Assembly: GCA_964641945.1 (NCBI GenBank)
Contig: CAZXLQ010000001.1
Location: 1-64,000 of the forward strand
Length of the DNA: 64,000 bases
Source of the DNA: JADIYM01 sp964641945
GTDB taxonomy: Bacteria; Acidobacteriota; Blastocatellia; UBA7656; JADIYM01
Direction: 5' to 3'
The notes under the pieces were generated by a model. That model was not told the origin of the DNA and did not search any database. It was given only the letters and a program-made list of their open reading frames with translations. How positions within the stretch are numbered: position 1 is the stretch's first letter; each line of letters begins with the position of its first letter. Positions 25,596 to 33,867 of the stretch are shown piece by piece. The translations under genes and the position numbers were made by a program.

Positions 25596-26261
25596 ATGGC
25601 GAAGAAGTTCGACATGACCCGCGTTCTCGAATCGATCGACATGCCAGAGCCAGGGAGCAAGGCTTGGGTAGAACGCGAACAGGGCCGGCGTCTCCGCTCG
25701 TTCGAGCAGCTATCGTCCTTCGCCGAGAGAGTTGTCCGGGAGACGTTGGGCGTCGCTGATGACGGTTCGGACAGTCGTCCGGATGGCTACTTCATGGAAC
25801 CGGACGCCGATGGAGGGGAAGCGCGCCTCGCTGCCATGCTTCGACGTCGCCTGGTCTCGAAACTCGACAGCCTCATGATGAAGCTCATCGGCGTCGACGA
25901 AAGTGTCTTCCACAGCTCTTTCCCTCCACGTGTCACCGGCTTGGTCGGTGAGAAGCTCAAGAAGCGCGCGGAGGAGCTTGCTGGCAAGCTGGTCGACGAG
26001 TGGATTGCCAGGAACGAATCGACAGAAGCCACCATCTCCCAAAGCGCGGACAGGGCTCTGAGAGTCGTCTTTCGAGACGACCTCGATCGCGCACTTCGCA
26101 GGGTCTTGGAGTCCAAGATCCAGCGCATCGCCGAGCAGCGGGCCAACGAAATCGCCGAGGAGGTCATCGTCGCGGCCGTGGACAGGGCTCTGTTCAACCA
26201 GTACCCGATCTTGCGTAGAATGGACGCCGCCTCCCGCCTGGGCGCCAAGCCCACGGAGTGA
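25596..26261 (+). CDS. Hypothetical helical protein
   Basis: A 221-residue protein started at the ATG eight nt after a TATACT -10 box. Predominantly alpha-helical with repeated charged heptads (KLKKRAEELAGKLVDEW, LRRVLESKIQRIAEQR), likely a coiled coil. Its promoter carries two CTTTCGAC copies, so it may share control with the XRE gene at 5158. No family recognised. Confidence 0.6.
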   Translation: MAKKFDMTRVLESIDMPEPGSKAWVEREQGRRLRSFEQLSSFAERVVRETLGVADDGSDSRPDGYFMEPDADGGEARLAAMLRRRLVSKLDSLMMKLIGVDESVFHSSFPPRVTGLVGEKLKKRAEELAGKLVDEWIARNESTEATISQSADRALRVVFRDDLDRALRRVLESKIQRIAEQRANEIAEEVIVAAVDRALFNQYPILRRMDAASRLGAKPTE

Positions 26262-26419
26262 AACGTGCTTCACCTCTTGCTCTCCGGGTTGCTGTTCGTT
26301 CGACGCCTTTTCGTTCGCGATGATTCTTCTCGCGAACTTCAGCGACGCCTGAGCGCTGGCATTGTTCGCCCGATCTCCGAAGCGAGACGTCTTCCTCTTC
26401 CACCAGACCGAGCGCCTCG

Positions 26420-26728
26420 ATGAGTACCAAGCGGCATTCGGGAACCGCAGAGATGAACCCGTCCGTATCCAACATGACGGAAGAGCAGATTCGATCCGTA
26501 GATCGGAAGCAAGAAGCCCTTCGCCGCCTGCAAGACCCGCCAGTCGTCAGGCTTCCCAACGGAGTGCGGGTGACTCTCACAGGTTGGCAGGACCAAGCGA
26601 TTTACGACACTCTGACCGCTTCAACGGATTTTTCCCTCTGGCCTCGCCCAACCAAACCGCCTTCGGTGATCAAGACGCCTCCAGCGCCTCGCTTGCCAAA
26701 TCGGCTCGGTAGACGAGGTCGACGATGA
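26420..26728 (+). CDS. Small basic protein with RLQDPP motif
   Basis: A 102-residue protein overlapping the DUF7448 gene by ATGA. Near residue 30 it has RKQEALRRLQDPPVV, almost identical to a segment in the protein at 30655, and it ends RLGRRGRR. The rest is unstructured-looking. The shared segment may be a docking motif; function unknown. Confidence 0.55.
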   Translation: MSTKRHSGTAEMNPSVSNMTEEQIRSVDRKQEALRRLQDPPVVRLPNGVRVTLTGWQDQAIYDTLTASTDFSLWPRPTKPPSVIKTPPAPRLPNRLGRRGRR

Positions 26729-27129
26729 CCTTGGAAGTCAACACATTGGAGCCGATGCTCGGTCGCGTGTTGCGGTCCGTCAGGGTGGCTCCAGACAAAA
26801 CCGAACTCGTCTTCGAGGCTGACAACAACGTCAGATTTCGCTTCTATCACGCGCAGGAGTGTTGTGAAGAGGTTGCTATCGAAGATGTGGTCGGAGACCT
26901 CGAAGATCTCATCGACGCCCCGGTGCTTGTCGCTGAAGAAACAGTCGGCTGGTCTACACCCGGAGAAGAGGTGATGCGGCGTCTCGGTGCCGAACCGCTC
27001 GACGACTCGTGGACGTGGACCTTCTATCGGTTCGCCACGGTAAAGGGAACGGTCACTGTGAGGTGGTACGGCTCCTCGAACGGCTATTACTCGGAAAGGG
27101 TCAGCTTCGCCGTGGAGTCTTCGTCATGA
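26725..27129 (+). CDS. DUF7448 family phage protein
   Basis: A 134-residue protein. It follows the DUF7448 pattern: LVFEADNNVRFRFYHAQECCE, VGDLEDLIDAPVL, then TWTFYRFATVKGTVTVRWYG and the terminal NGYYSERV. The HxQxCCE and RWYGxSNGYYSE signatures are conserved in many phages, with unknown biochemical role. ATGA overlaps on both ends place it in a small operon. Confidence 0.8.
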   Translation: MTLEVNTLEPMLGRVLRSVRVAPDKTELVFEADNNVRFRFYHAQECCEEVAIEDVVGDLEDLIDAPVLVAEETVGWSTPGEEVMRRLGAEPLDDSWTWTFYRFATVKGTVTVRWYGSSNGYYSERVSFAVESSS

Positions 27130-27365
27130 AAAGTCGATCTGTGAAAAGTCGATCTGTGTATCGCATACCGGCCGGACTGACCTTCTACCAGCCGTCAGAC
27201 CAGGATCGACTGTTTCGGATCGGCCCGTGCGAGGCGTGTGGCGTCGAGACCAAATCGGCCATAGGCATGTCCCCAACGTGCGGTCGTCAGACGTGCGCCG
27301 ATCACATCGAAGCAATTCGTCGTATTCGCCGCCAGACATTGGATGCGTTCCGGCGAACACCATAA
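27126..27365 (+). CDS. Small zinc-binding protein with duplicated N-terminus
   Basis: A 79-residue protein beginning MKSRSVKSRSV, the result of a 15-nt tandem duplication at about 27126-27157. Cys pairs CEACG and TCGRQTC with a following His form a probable zinc site. ATGA overlap with the DUF7448 gene. Unassigned. Confidence 0.55.
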   Translation: MKSRSVKSRSVYRIPAGLTFYQPSDQDRLFRIGPCEACGVETKSAIGMSPTCGRQTCADHIEAIRRIRRQTLDAFRRTP

Positions 27366-27371
27366 GGCTTC

Positions 27372-27650
27372 ATGAGCTACCACCTCGGACAAGTCTCATC
27401 TCAATCGGCCTGCGACGTGGACGCGATCGCCAAGCCGCAAACCGTCAGGCTCGTCGATGTGTTTCTGTTGGGGCCAGCCTGTCTCGCCGTCGCCTACGGG
27501 CTGCCGATGAAGAGTCCGCTCGCGCGTGCGTTCTGGGCCGTGGCAGGCGTCGGGACTATCTACTACAACGCGAGGAACTACCTCGCCGTGCAGCGGGCGA
27601 TCCGAGCTGGCGAGGTCTCGACGCAGAGCGCCTGGAGACTGAGGCCATGA
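27372..27650 (+). CDS. MSY-type membrane protein
   Basis: A 92-residue protein beginning MSYHLGQ. Two hydrophobic stretches at about 30-47 and 53-68 (LVDVFLLGPACLAVAYG; AFWAVAGVGTIYYNA) could be membrane spans. ATGA overlap leads to another MSY-type gene. No Arg tail. Function unknown. Confidence 0.6.
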   Translation: MSYHLGQVSSQSACDVDAIAKPQTVRLVDVFLLGPACLAVAYGLPMKSPLARAFWAVAGVGTIYYNARNYLAVQRAIRAGEVSTQSAWRLRP

Positions 27651-27880
27651 GCTACCGACATCTCGGTGCCGGACCGGCGCCCACCACCACCGACGAGATT
27701 TGCTTCCCGCGTGACGCGATCATGCGTCTTCAGCCTCGGGCCGCAGGACCGCTTCGCCATCTCGTCACCCTCACCGGCGGGTACCAGTCGGTGCCGATCT
27801 CATGGAACCGTGGGCTTCTCATCGTCGATCCGCGCTACGACAACCTTCCGCTCGGACCTGGTTGGGAGTGGCGCACGTGA
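27647..27880 (+). CDS. MSY-type small protein
   Basis: A 77-residue protein beginning MSYRHLGAG, start by ATGA overlap. The body is a small beta-rich domain (LRHLVTLTGGYQSVPI) without membrane span. Stop overlaps the next GTG. Unassigned. Confidence 0.55.
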   Translation: MSYRHLGAGPAPTTTDEICFPRDAIMRLQPRAAGPLRHLVTLTGGYQSVPISWNRGLLIVDPRYDNLPLGPGWEWRT

Positions 27881-28455
27881 CGACCCCCATCGAAGTCTAC
27901 ACCGGAACGCAGGTCTGGATCGGACGGCCAACCATTCGCCCAGCAAAGAAAGGCCGCGTCGAGCACGGACCGGGCCTCTACTTCACCACCTCCCTGACCA
28001 CTGCCTTGAGGTACGCTCGTGGAGGGCGTACCGTCCTGAAGGTCGAGCTGGATCCGTCCATCTCTTGGCTCGAAGACGCGAAACTACCGGTTTCTGCGGT
28101 CATCCAGTGGCTCATGGAAAGGCGTGGCCTCCGGAACAGAAGCTTCATCATCGCCGATGTAATGGAGAACGCTCTTCGCACGAGGTCTCGCACTGGAGAC
28201 ATGGGTCTGATCTACGCCAACGCACTGGTCAATCTCATGGTGAACTGGGATGCGATCACCGGCGATCACGGCCCAGCGCTTGCTGAGTTTCTTGTCTGGT
28301 ATGACATTGACGCTTCCCACGTGAGCCAGTCGGGTGGCGAAGAGTGGATCGTCCTCTTCAATCCGAAGAAGGTGCTGCGCTGGGAGAAGGTTCACGTCGA
28401 CCCAGAGACGCCATACATGCTGCCGCGAGTTCGCGGCAGTGAGAAGAAAGGGTGA
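27877..28455 (+). CDS. ADP-ribosyltransferase-fold protein
   Basis: A 192-residue protein, GTG start by GTGA overlap. It begins VYTGTQ, then GPGLYFTTSLTTALRYARGG, then TVLKVELDPS, matching the ART core (substrate strand, G-x-G-hydrophobic-Y-hydrophobic-T with following helix, then a beta strand). The WIVLFNPKKVL strand near the end may be the last core strand. Catalytic acidic residue not certain. One of three ART-like genes; target could be protein or RNA. Confidence 0.55.
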   Translation: MTTPIEVYTGTQVWIGRPTIRPAKKGRVEHGPGLYFTTSLTTALRYARGGRTVLKVELDPSISWLEDAKLPVSAVIQWLMERRGLRNRSFIIADVMENALRTRSRTGDMGLIYANALVNLMVNWDAITGDHGPALAEFLVWYDIDASHVSQSGGEEWIVLFNPKKVLRWEKVHVDPETPYMLPRVRGSEKKG

Positions 28456-28459
28456 AGTC

Positions 28460-28744
28460 ATGGTTCGCCGGCACGACCTCAAGACCTTGCCCGAACCATT
28501 TGCCGCTGTGTGGGTGGGTGCCAAGACGGCAGAGCTTCGCCGCGATGACCGCGGCTTCGAGGTGAACGACGTTCTTCGCCTGAAAGAGTTCGATCCAGCG
28601 ACGGGGTACTCGGGCCGCTGCATCGACGTGATCGTCAACCACATCGTGAGAGCCCCGGGCTTCGGTGCGCTGGTCGAAGGCTACGTCATGCTGTCGTTCA
28701 CAATCCTTGCGACCCATGCATCCAACCTATGGGACGCAACGTGA
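28460..28744 (+). CDS. DUF3850 (ASCH-like) protein
   Basis: A 94-residue protein. HDLKTLPEPFAAVWVGAKTAE followed by RRDDRGFEVNDVLRLKEFDP and YSGR is the DUF3850 signature, a phage-encoded member of the ASCH/PUA-related fold thought to bind RNA. Start ATG lies five nt after the ART stop. Stop overlaps the next GTG. Confidence 0.85.
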   Translation: MVRRHDLKTLPEPFAAVWVGAKTAELRRDDRGFEVNDVLRLKEFDPATGYSGRCIDVIVNHIVRAPGFGALVEGYVMLSFTILATHASNLWDAT

Positions 28745-29136
28745 GCTACACGAGAATCGAGCGAGCGAGGATTCAGTTCCCGAAGGCACGGCTGTACGTC
28801 GATGTGCCAGTCGCATCTACCGACGCGGCGCGTAGGCGAGGCCTCTACGGTCGAACGTTCGTGGAGCATTCCGACGGCATGCTCTTCGTCTTCGACGACG
28901 CTCATCCGGTGATGACGATGACCGGCATGAGAACGGCGCTCGATTTCGTGTTCCTGAACTCCAGCCACCGTGCGGTTGCGGTCTACCCGAACGTGCCGCC
29001 GGGCACGCCGAGTGTGGACGCGGGGAGGAGCGCGAGCCGCTATGTGCTGGAACTGGGACCCGGATCGTTGATCGGGTCGGTCCGTGTCGGAGATTTGCTG
29101 CCGATCTGGCGGTACTACGCGCCGAGGGCTCAATGA
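28741..29136 (+). CDS. DUF192 family protein with MSY start
   Basis: A 131-residue protein, GTG start by GTGA overlap giving MSYTRIER. Residues 25-105 match DUF192: RRRGLYGRTF, GMLFVFDDAHPVMTMTGM, LDFVFLN and VYPNVPP. DUF192 proteins are small beta-barrel proteins of uncertain function, usually exported; no signal peptide is seen here. Confidence 0.8.
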   Translation: MSYTRIERARIQFPKARLYVDVPVASTDAARRRGLYGRTFVEHSDGMLFVFDDAHPVMTMTGMRTALDFVFLNSSHRAVAVYPNVPPGTPSVDAGRSASRYVLELGPGSLIGSVRVGDLLPIWRYYAPRAQ

Positions 29137-29243
29137 AGGAACGGCATCTACGCGGGCTCGACCCGCGTGACATCGAAGAGTTCGGGTTCGACGATGACGA
29201 TGATCTGTCGAGAAACTCCTGCCGGTTGCGGTCGATGACTTGA
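29133..29243 (+). CDS. Short acidic peptide, 36 residues
   Basis: A short frame with ATGA overlap to the DUF192 gene, beginning MKERHLRGLDPRDIEEFGF followed by five Asp in a row. The overlap and acidic composition make a real gene plausible. It ends 36 nt before the methylase gene. Confidence 0.4.
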   Translation: MKERHLRGLDPRDIEEFGFDDDDDLSRNSCRLRSMT

Positions 29244-29279
29244 CGACCCCCGCTTCTAGAAGCCGTAGTGAGGGACGCC

Positions 29280-30215
29280 ATGTCTGAAATCCCCCATCCC
29301 ATCCCGTATCAGGGGAGCAAGCGACGGCTCGCCCCGATCATTCTTGAGTACCTGCCCGATGACGTCGACACGTTGTTCGAGCCCTTCTGCGGCTCGGCGG
29401 CGGTCAGCCTGGCGGTCGCGCGTGCCTCGAAAGCGAAGCGTATCGAACTCAACGATAGCCTCGACTCTCTGGCGAAGCTCTGGATGAACATTGTGGACCA
29501 GCCCACCTCCGTCGCCGACGACTACGAGAGGATTTGGCATGGTCAGAAGGAGGACCCGCGTGCGTACTACGATGTTGTGCGCGACGAGTTCAATCGCGAC
29601 CGAGACCCCTCGAAGCTGCTCTTCCTGCTTGCGCGTTGCGTGAAGAATGCTGTGCGATTCAACAGCTCAGGAGACTTCAATCAATCGCCCGACAAGCGTA
29701 GGACTGGCACAAGGCCCGAGCGGATGCGGCAGAACATCATCGGTGCGGCCACACTCCTCAAGGGCCGCTCGAAAGTCACGTCTGGTGACTACGCAGCGGC
29801 GTTCAGCGCGGCAACCGCGAGGGATGTCATCTACATGGATCCGCCGTATCAGGGGACCAGTGGAGAGCGCGACCAGCGCTACCATCAGCAACTCGACCGA
29901 GCCCGCTTTGTCGATGACCTCGACCGGCTTCTGGTGCGAGGCGTCAGGGTGATCATCAGCTTCGATGGCCGTTGCGGGGACCGCACCTACGGGCCGGAGC
30001 TTCCGGCGAGTCTCGGATTGACGAAGCTGGAAATCCACGCGGGCCGCTCCTCTCAGGCGACGCTCAATGGCGAGGAGGCGGACACGGTCGAGTCGCTCTA
30101 CGTCTCGCCGCAGCTACTGCGGGGCACCGGAGTGGCTCACCGAACAAGATCGGTGAAGGAAACCCCCCAGCAAGTAGCAACCAGGCGCGAACTCGGGCCG
30201 CAGCGCGATACATGA
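29280..30215 (+). CDS. Dam-type adenine-N6 DNA methyltransferase (class D12)
   Basis: A 311-residue protein started at the ATG with GAGGG upstream (an in-frame GTG at 29268 is possible). SAM site YQGSKRRLAP at the N-terminus and FEPFCGSAAV at about 36 (motif I), and catalytic DPPY at about 190 (DPPYQGTSG) define the D12 alpha class related to Dam. It would methylate adenine, probably at GATC-like sites. No restriction partner is next to it, so self-protection or regulation is likely. The C-terminal 30 residues are Gln/Arg-rich. Confidence 0.85.
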   Translation: MSEIPHPIPYQGSKRRLAPIILEYLPDDVDTLFEPFCGSAAVSLAVARASKAKRIELNDSLDSLAKLWMNIVDQPTSVADDYERIWHGQKEDPRAYYDVVRDEFNRDRDPSKLLFLLARCVKNAVRFNSSGDFNQSPDKRRTGTRPERMRQNIIGAATLLKGRSKVTSGDYAAAFSAATARDVIYMDPPYQGTSGERDQRYHQQLDRARFVDDLDRLLVRGVRVIISFDGRCGDRTYGPELPASLGLTKLEIHAGRSSQATLNGEEADTVESLYVSPQLLRGTGVAHRTRSVKETPQQVATRRELGPQRDT

Positions 30216-30222
30216 GCGGTTG

Positions 30223-30262
30223 GTCGAAAGTAGTTGACCGCACGCCGGACAGTCGGTAGGTT
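30223..30262 (+). promoter_or_regulatory. Leaderless promoter
   Basis: -35 TTGACC (30234-30239), 17-nt spacer, -10 TAGGTT (30257-30262), then six nt to the ATG at 30269. GTCGAAAG (CTTTCGAC on the other strand) is at 30223-30230 just upstream. Confidence 0.65.
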
Positions 30263-30268
30263 TGCTGC

Positions 30269-30655
30269 ATGACCACGAGGACCGAGCGTGACTGCGCAAG
30301 AATCCGATGCCTGACCGCGGTGATGAACAGCTTGCACTGCGAGTTGGCCCGTATCGTTCGTGCCGGCGAAGATCCCGACGCTCTGGACGGCTACGTGATC
30401 GAAAATCTCAACCGAGGTCTCGTCGGTGACTCATTTGTCGGACTCAGTCGTCGTGACCTGATGGAGTTGATGGGCTCCATCGCGGCGATGGAAAAGCTGA
30501 TCGATCTCAAGCTGCCCCCAGAACAAGTGCGCGATGCCCTCGTCATCGCCAACCGCGCCATCGGTTCGGAAATGCGAGCCGACCTGTTTCTCTATCTCGA
30601 AGGCATCGTCGCCGACCGAGCAGCCGAGGCGGCGCCCGAAGAAGCCCAGGCGTGA
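30269..30655 (+). CDS. Hypothetical helical protein
   Basis: A 128-residue protein, probably translated from a leaderless mRNA. All-helical, with a Cys-containing N-terminus (CARIRCLTAVMNSLHC) and an Ala/Glu-rich end. Stop overlaps the next ATG (TGATG). No family recognised. Confidence 0.55.
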   Translation: MTTRTERDCARIRCLTAVMNSLHCELARIVRAGEDPDALDGYVIENLNRGLVGDSFVGLSRRDLMELMGSIAAMEKLIDLKLPPEQVRDALVIANRAIGSEMRADLFLYLEGIVADRAAEAAPEEAQA

Positions 30656-31209
30656 TGAAGGTCTTGGCCATCACGCAGGAGGGTGATCCGCTCTTCGTTC
30701 GAGATGAGAACGGACTAGACTTCGAGGTCGAAGCGGTTTGGGTTAGTGATGCTCGGCTCCGAAGTCCGAAGCCATCGTTGTCGTTGGAACAGAAAGTCTG
30801 GAACGAAGTCTTCAGCCCCGAGCGTCGGATCGCGCTCTACGGTTGCTCCATGCTGGTACGCCCGGAACCTCTTTTGGTCAGACCAGCTCGACGGATCCTT
30901 GTGGCCCATCCACTTCGCTCGCTTGCAGACCGTGACGAAGTGGAGCGGCGCGCTCGTGCTTTGGAGCGACTTGGCGGATGGCCCGCAGAGGATGAGGTAG
31001 TCATTCGTCGCTCCGAGGCGTACCGGCGCGATTTCGACCGAAAGCATCCGAAGGCCAGGCCCTCGCACCCGCTCGAAACGGAGCGCCCTGACCCTGCCCA
31101 AGCTCGGCGCCAAGAAGCTCTGCGTCGTCTTCAAGACCCGCCCGTCCCGCCCGACGCCGAGATGGTGAAGCACTTCATCAACGGGCTGATCCGGCGTCCC
31201 GTGGCCTGA
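30655..31209 (+). CDS. Hypothetical protein with RLQDPP motif
   Basis: A 184-residue protein (GTG three bases earlier also possible). A beta-rich N-terminal half (ITQEGDPLFVRDENGLDFEV) leads to a basic helical region and RRQEALRRLQDPPVPP near the end, shared with the protein at 26420. Unassigned. Confidence 0.55.
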   Translation: MKVLAITQEGDPLFVRDENGLDFEVEAVWVSDARLRSPKPSLSLEQKVWNEVFSPERRIALYGCSMLVRPEPLLVRPARRILVAHPLRSLADRDEVERRARALERLGGWPAEDEVVIRRSEAYRRDFDRKHPKARPSHPLETERPDPAQARRQEALRRLQDPPVPPDAEMVKHFINGLIRRPVA

Positions 31210-31335
31210 GGAAACGAGCCTCCACGCATCAACGCCTCTTGGCCCTTCAACGCGATCTCGGGCCCCAGCGCGATTTTCGCCGTAGCCGATAATCTGTGTT
31301 ATATCCAGTGGTTAGGTGATACGAAAAGATACGAT

Positions 31336-31363
31336 TTGACACGGTTTGAGACGGTGCTAGATT
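31336..31363 (+). promoter_or_regulatory. Strong leaderless sigma70-like promoter
   Basis: -35 TTGACA (31336-31341), 16-nt spacer, -10 TAGATT (31358-31363), six nt before the ATG at 31370. It is the closest match to consensus in the window and begins the long rightward operon 31370-37080. The upstream gap (31210-31335) has no other recognised element. Confidence 0.75.
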
Positions 31364-31369
31364 CCGGTC

Positions 31370-31909
31370 ATGGGCCTGCGAAACCCGACCGATGACGACG
31401 CAGCATTGGCATTCGCCGCGCACGACTGCGCGCTCCGAGAAGCACACAAGGAGATCGAGCGACTTGGCTCCGAGCTGAACTTTGCTCGTGACGGGCTGCG
31501 TGCCTGGGAGGCGGATGCGCTGCTGGCGATGAAGCAGCGCGATGCGGCCCAAGAACACATCCACGGTCTGGAGGCCGAGGTCGATCGGCTAGAGGCAAAA
31601 CTCGCGGCGCTGGTGGAAGCGGCATCTCACCTGGAGCGACGCATCACCTACTCGGACACGAGCGGCATCTGGTACCTCGTGCCAGACCCAGGACAACCGC
31701 GGCTTGCTGCGCTCCGCTCCGCCCTCTTGGACCTCGTCAGCGAAGCCGCCGCCTACACCGCGAGTGTGGAGGCGCGAACGTTGCGAAGGGCTGCCGAGTG
31801 GCTCGCGGGGTCACCCGCACCATCGCGAGGCGTGCGGTCGGCAGCCGACTGGCTCCGCACCGAAGCACAAAAGCGGGAGGCTCATGTGCGACCGACCTCG
31901 AAGCCGTAA
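31370..31909 (+). CDS. Coiled-coil hypothetical protein
   Basis: A 179-residue protein, leaderless. Residues 15-80 form a long coiled coil (LREAHKEIERLGSELNFARD, GLEAEVDRLEAKLAALVEAA), followed by a small domain. First gene after the strong promoter. No family recognised. Confidence 0.6.
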   Translation: MGLRNPTDDDAALAFAAHDCALREAHKEIERLGSELNFARDGLRAWEADALLAMKQRDAAQEHIHGLEAEVDRLEAKLAALVEAASHLERRITYSDTSGIWYLVPDPGQPRLAALRSALLDLVSEAAAYTASVEARTLRRAAEWLAGSPAPSRGVRSAADWLRTEAQKREAHVRPTSKP

Positions 31910-31912
31910 AGC

Positions 31913-32359
31913 ATGTACCAAACCAAGAAAACGCGAGCCCTGTCCAACGACCTTGCCCTTGCTACCGGACGCACTGCTGCCTTGCTGCGAGAGGCAACCG
32001 GGCTCTCTCAGGCTGCTGTCGCCAAACGCCTCGGCATCGCTCGTCGCAACTACGCTCGCTTCGAGGCTGGGGAGCATGAACCGATGCTGTCGACGATTGT
32101 TCGCCTCGCCCACGCCCACCAGTTCTCTCCAGCGTATGTCGTCTCGCTGGTGCTTGGGGCGGCACAGCCTCCATTGCAGATCGGCGCCGAGTGCGTGGTC
32201 GACAACGAGTACGAGGACGAAGTCGTCATTGTTCACCCGTGTGTCGCCGTGGATGGCAGCGAGGCCTACGCATGCCGCGACAAGTCCGGAAGGACTCAGG
32301 CGATTCGACGTTCCAACTTGCATCCGCGCTCCAGCTTTCCAACGAAGAAGAGGCCATGA
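31913..32359 (+). CDS. XRE-type HTH protein
   Basis: A 148-residue protein. HTH of XRE class at about 22-56: LREATGLSQAAVAKRLGIAR followed by YARFEAGEHEP. The C-terminal half is a small beta domain (GAECVVDNEYEDEVVIVHP). Unlike the regulator at 5158 it lies inside an operon and lacks its own visible promoter. A second candidate reader of the conserved operators. Confidence 0.75.
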   Translation: MYQTKKTRALSNDLALATGRTAALLREATGLSQAAVAKRLGIARRNYARFEAGEHEPMLSTIVRLAHAHQFSPAYVVSLVLGAAQPPLQIGAECVVDNEYEDEVVIVHPCVAVDGSEAYACRDKSGRTQAIRRSNLHPRSSFPTKKRP

Positions 32360-32748
32360 ACACCAAGGACCTTCCCGACGACACCTTGCTCCCGGGCCAT
32401 CAATACACGCTCGGTGAGCAGCGAGAGACCATTCGCAAGATGCGAGCGATCAACAGCGACTTCTACGCGATGGTCTTTTCGGCCAGCATGGGCTCGCGCT
32501 GCCACGCGTTCGTGGAGTTCTGCGGCCTCCAGGCCAAGTTCATCGACATGTGCGAGGCCGCGCTCAACCAGGGCATCGAGTTCGCCTTCGCCAATCAGCA
32601 CGGATCTGTTTCCTGGCCGCTCGACACACACCACGCCGCATACCTCGGCGAGAAGTTCCAGTGCATCTACGGTTTCGCACTCGGGCCCAACCCAGAGCTG
32701 CGACAGACGTTTCTCGAAGCTGGGATCGGGAAGGAGACGGGCAAATGA
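32356..32748 (+). CDS. Hypothetical protein
   Basis: A 130-residue protein, ATGA overlap at the start. Central helix-rich region with CHAFVEFCGLQAKFIDMCEAA; Cys residues without metal-site spacing. It directly precedes the Tad2-like gene, overlapping by ATGA. Unassigned. Confidence 0.55.
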   Translation: MNTKDLPDDTLLPGHQYTLGEQRETIRKMRAINSDFYAMVFSASMGSRCHAFVEFCGLQAKFIDMCEAALNQGIEFAFANQHGSVSWPLDTHHAAYLGEKFQCIYGFALGPNPELRQTFLEAGIGKETGK

Positions 32749-33116
32749 ACTTCGGACAAGCGCTCGAAGTGCTCAAGGCAGGCAGGCGCGTCGCTCGCGA
32801 CGGGTGGAACGGCAAGGGTATGTGGCTGGTGCTCGTGAAGCCACGCGTCTCGTACGGGGCGGCGGAGGAGGAGGAGGTGACGTACCTGGTCGGCTTGCCG
32901 GCCGGAGTTGCGAGAATGCCAAACTGGCGGGACGCGCGTTTCGCGGAGTGGGACGCGCGTTTCGCGGAGTGGCTATCCGGTGACGCGGAAGTGCAGCAGT
33001 CGGCGCGCCTGCTCCCGTGGATCGGGATGAAGACGGCGGACGGTGGCTTCGTGCCGTGGCTCGCGTCACAGACGGATCTGCTCGCTGAGGACTGGGCCGA
33101 GGTGCCAACCTCATGA
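32745..33116 (+). CDS. tad2: DUF2829/Tad2-like anti-Thoeris protein
   Basis: A 123-residue protein. The N-terminus MNFGQALEVLKAGRRVARDGWNG and the C-terminus PWIGMKTADG, then SQTDLLAEDWAEV, are the hallmarks of DUF2829. A member from a phage, Tad2, binds the gcADPR-type signal of Thoeris defence and so blocks ThsA activation. Between the two halves is a 21-nt exact tandem duplication that yields WRDARFAEWDARFAEW, an insertion not essential to the family. Predicted sponge protein acting in host cytoplasm. Confidence 0.8.
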   Translation: MNFGQALEVLKAGRRVARDGWNGKGMWLVLVKPRVSYGAAEEEEVTYLVGLPAGVARMPNWRDARFAEWDARFAEWLSGDAEVQQSARLLPWIGMKTADGGFVPWLASQTDLLAEDWAEVPTS

Positions 33117-33147
33117 CCGAACAGGGCCAGAAGCCGCGGAGGCTCAG

Positions 33148-33456
33148 TTGACCGACGAAACGCGGATCGACGGTCGTTGTCAACGGTGCGAGGGCGCCTG
33201 CTTCTCGTTCGCGGTCGAAGGCGTCGGCTTGTGGCGGCGGTGGCTCGGCGCCTACATAGGCGGCGCTCCGCCCAAGCGCGACCGCATGACGTGCCTTGTG
33301 TGCCTCACGCCCGAGGAGCTGGCCCGCGTCGAGCGCATGAACCCAAAGCAGGCAATCGCGCCGCTTCTGAGCCGCATCGAAGCGGCCCGGGGCGGAGAAA
33401 CGACACATGACGAGACAGGACGACGAAACGAAGCAGACGACGATGGAACCGGGTGA
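33148..33456 (+). CDS. Small zinc-ribbon protein (TTG start)
   Basis: A 102-residue protein; the TTG start has GCGGAGG upstream and overlaps a 12-codon frame (33113-33151). Cys pairs CQRCEGAC and CLVC bind zinc probably. The C-terminus is acidic. The next gene starts inside its last 50 nt. Unassigned. Confidence 0.5.
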   Translation: MTDETRIDGRCQRCEGACFSFAVEGVGLWRRWLGAYIGGAPPKRDRMTCLVCLTPEELARVERMNPKQAIAPLLSRIEAARGGETTHDETGRRNEADDDGTG

Positions 33457-33634
33457 GCTGTCGCTGACGCATCTGCGGAAGGCCATCAGCTCCGCACGCA
33501 AACTCGTCGACCACTACCGTCGGCAGAACCCGGATCCCCGTGAAGGGCGCCAGCTCGCCATCGTCGCCACGCATCTCGAAGACGCCGAGCTGCACATCGT
33601 TGCGGCGACGGTTGGCGGCGTGGAGAAGCTGTGA
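33407..33634 (+). CDS. Small helical protein
   Basis: A 75-residue protein, ATG preceded by GGAG about 11 nt away, overlapping the previous gene by 50 nt; ATG 33443 is an alternative. Helix pattern LTHLRKAISSARKLVDHYRRQ. Unassigned. Confidence 0.45.
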   Translation: MTRQDDETKQTTMEPGELSLTHLRKAISSARKLVDHYRRQNPDPREGRQLAIVATHLEDAELHIVAATVGGVEKL

Positions 33635-33867
33635 GACGCCCAGAGTACGTCCACTGCGCCCAGATGGGCCTCTGGGACGGCAGTGTCCCGCTGAGCAAGA
33701 CCTGGTGCGGTCGCGTCGACACGCCGAAGGACGAGTGGCAGTTCGAGAGCGCGAACCACGCATTACTGAGCGGCAGATCTCGATCCATGCTCTGTCCCGA
33801 ATGCGCCACGGCCATCAAGGAAGCTCTGCGGGCAGTCGCCTACAGGCCAAGAAGGAAGTCTGCGTGA
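33631..33867 (+). CDS. Small Cys-containing protein
   Basis: A 78-residue protein, GTG start by GTGA overlap. HCAQMGL, WCGRVDTP and MLCPECATAI supply three or four metal ligands in the pattern of a zinc ribbon. Basic end (RPRRKSA). Stop overlaps the next GTG. Confidence 0.5.
   Translation: MRRPEYVHCAQMGLWDGSVPLSKTWCGRVDTPKDEWQFESANHALLSGRSRSMLCPECATAIKEALRAVAYRPRRKSA

Noticed and set aside
33113..33151. 12-codon frame between Tad2 and the next gene
   Set aside because: It has ATGA overlap upstream and TTGA overlap downstream, so it could be a coupling peptide, but it is too short to judge.
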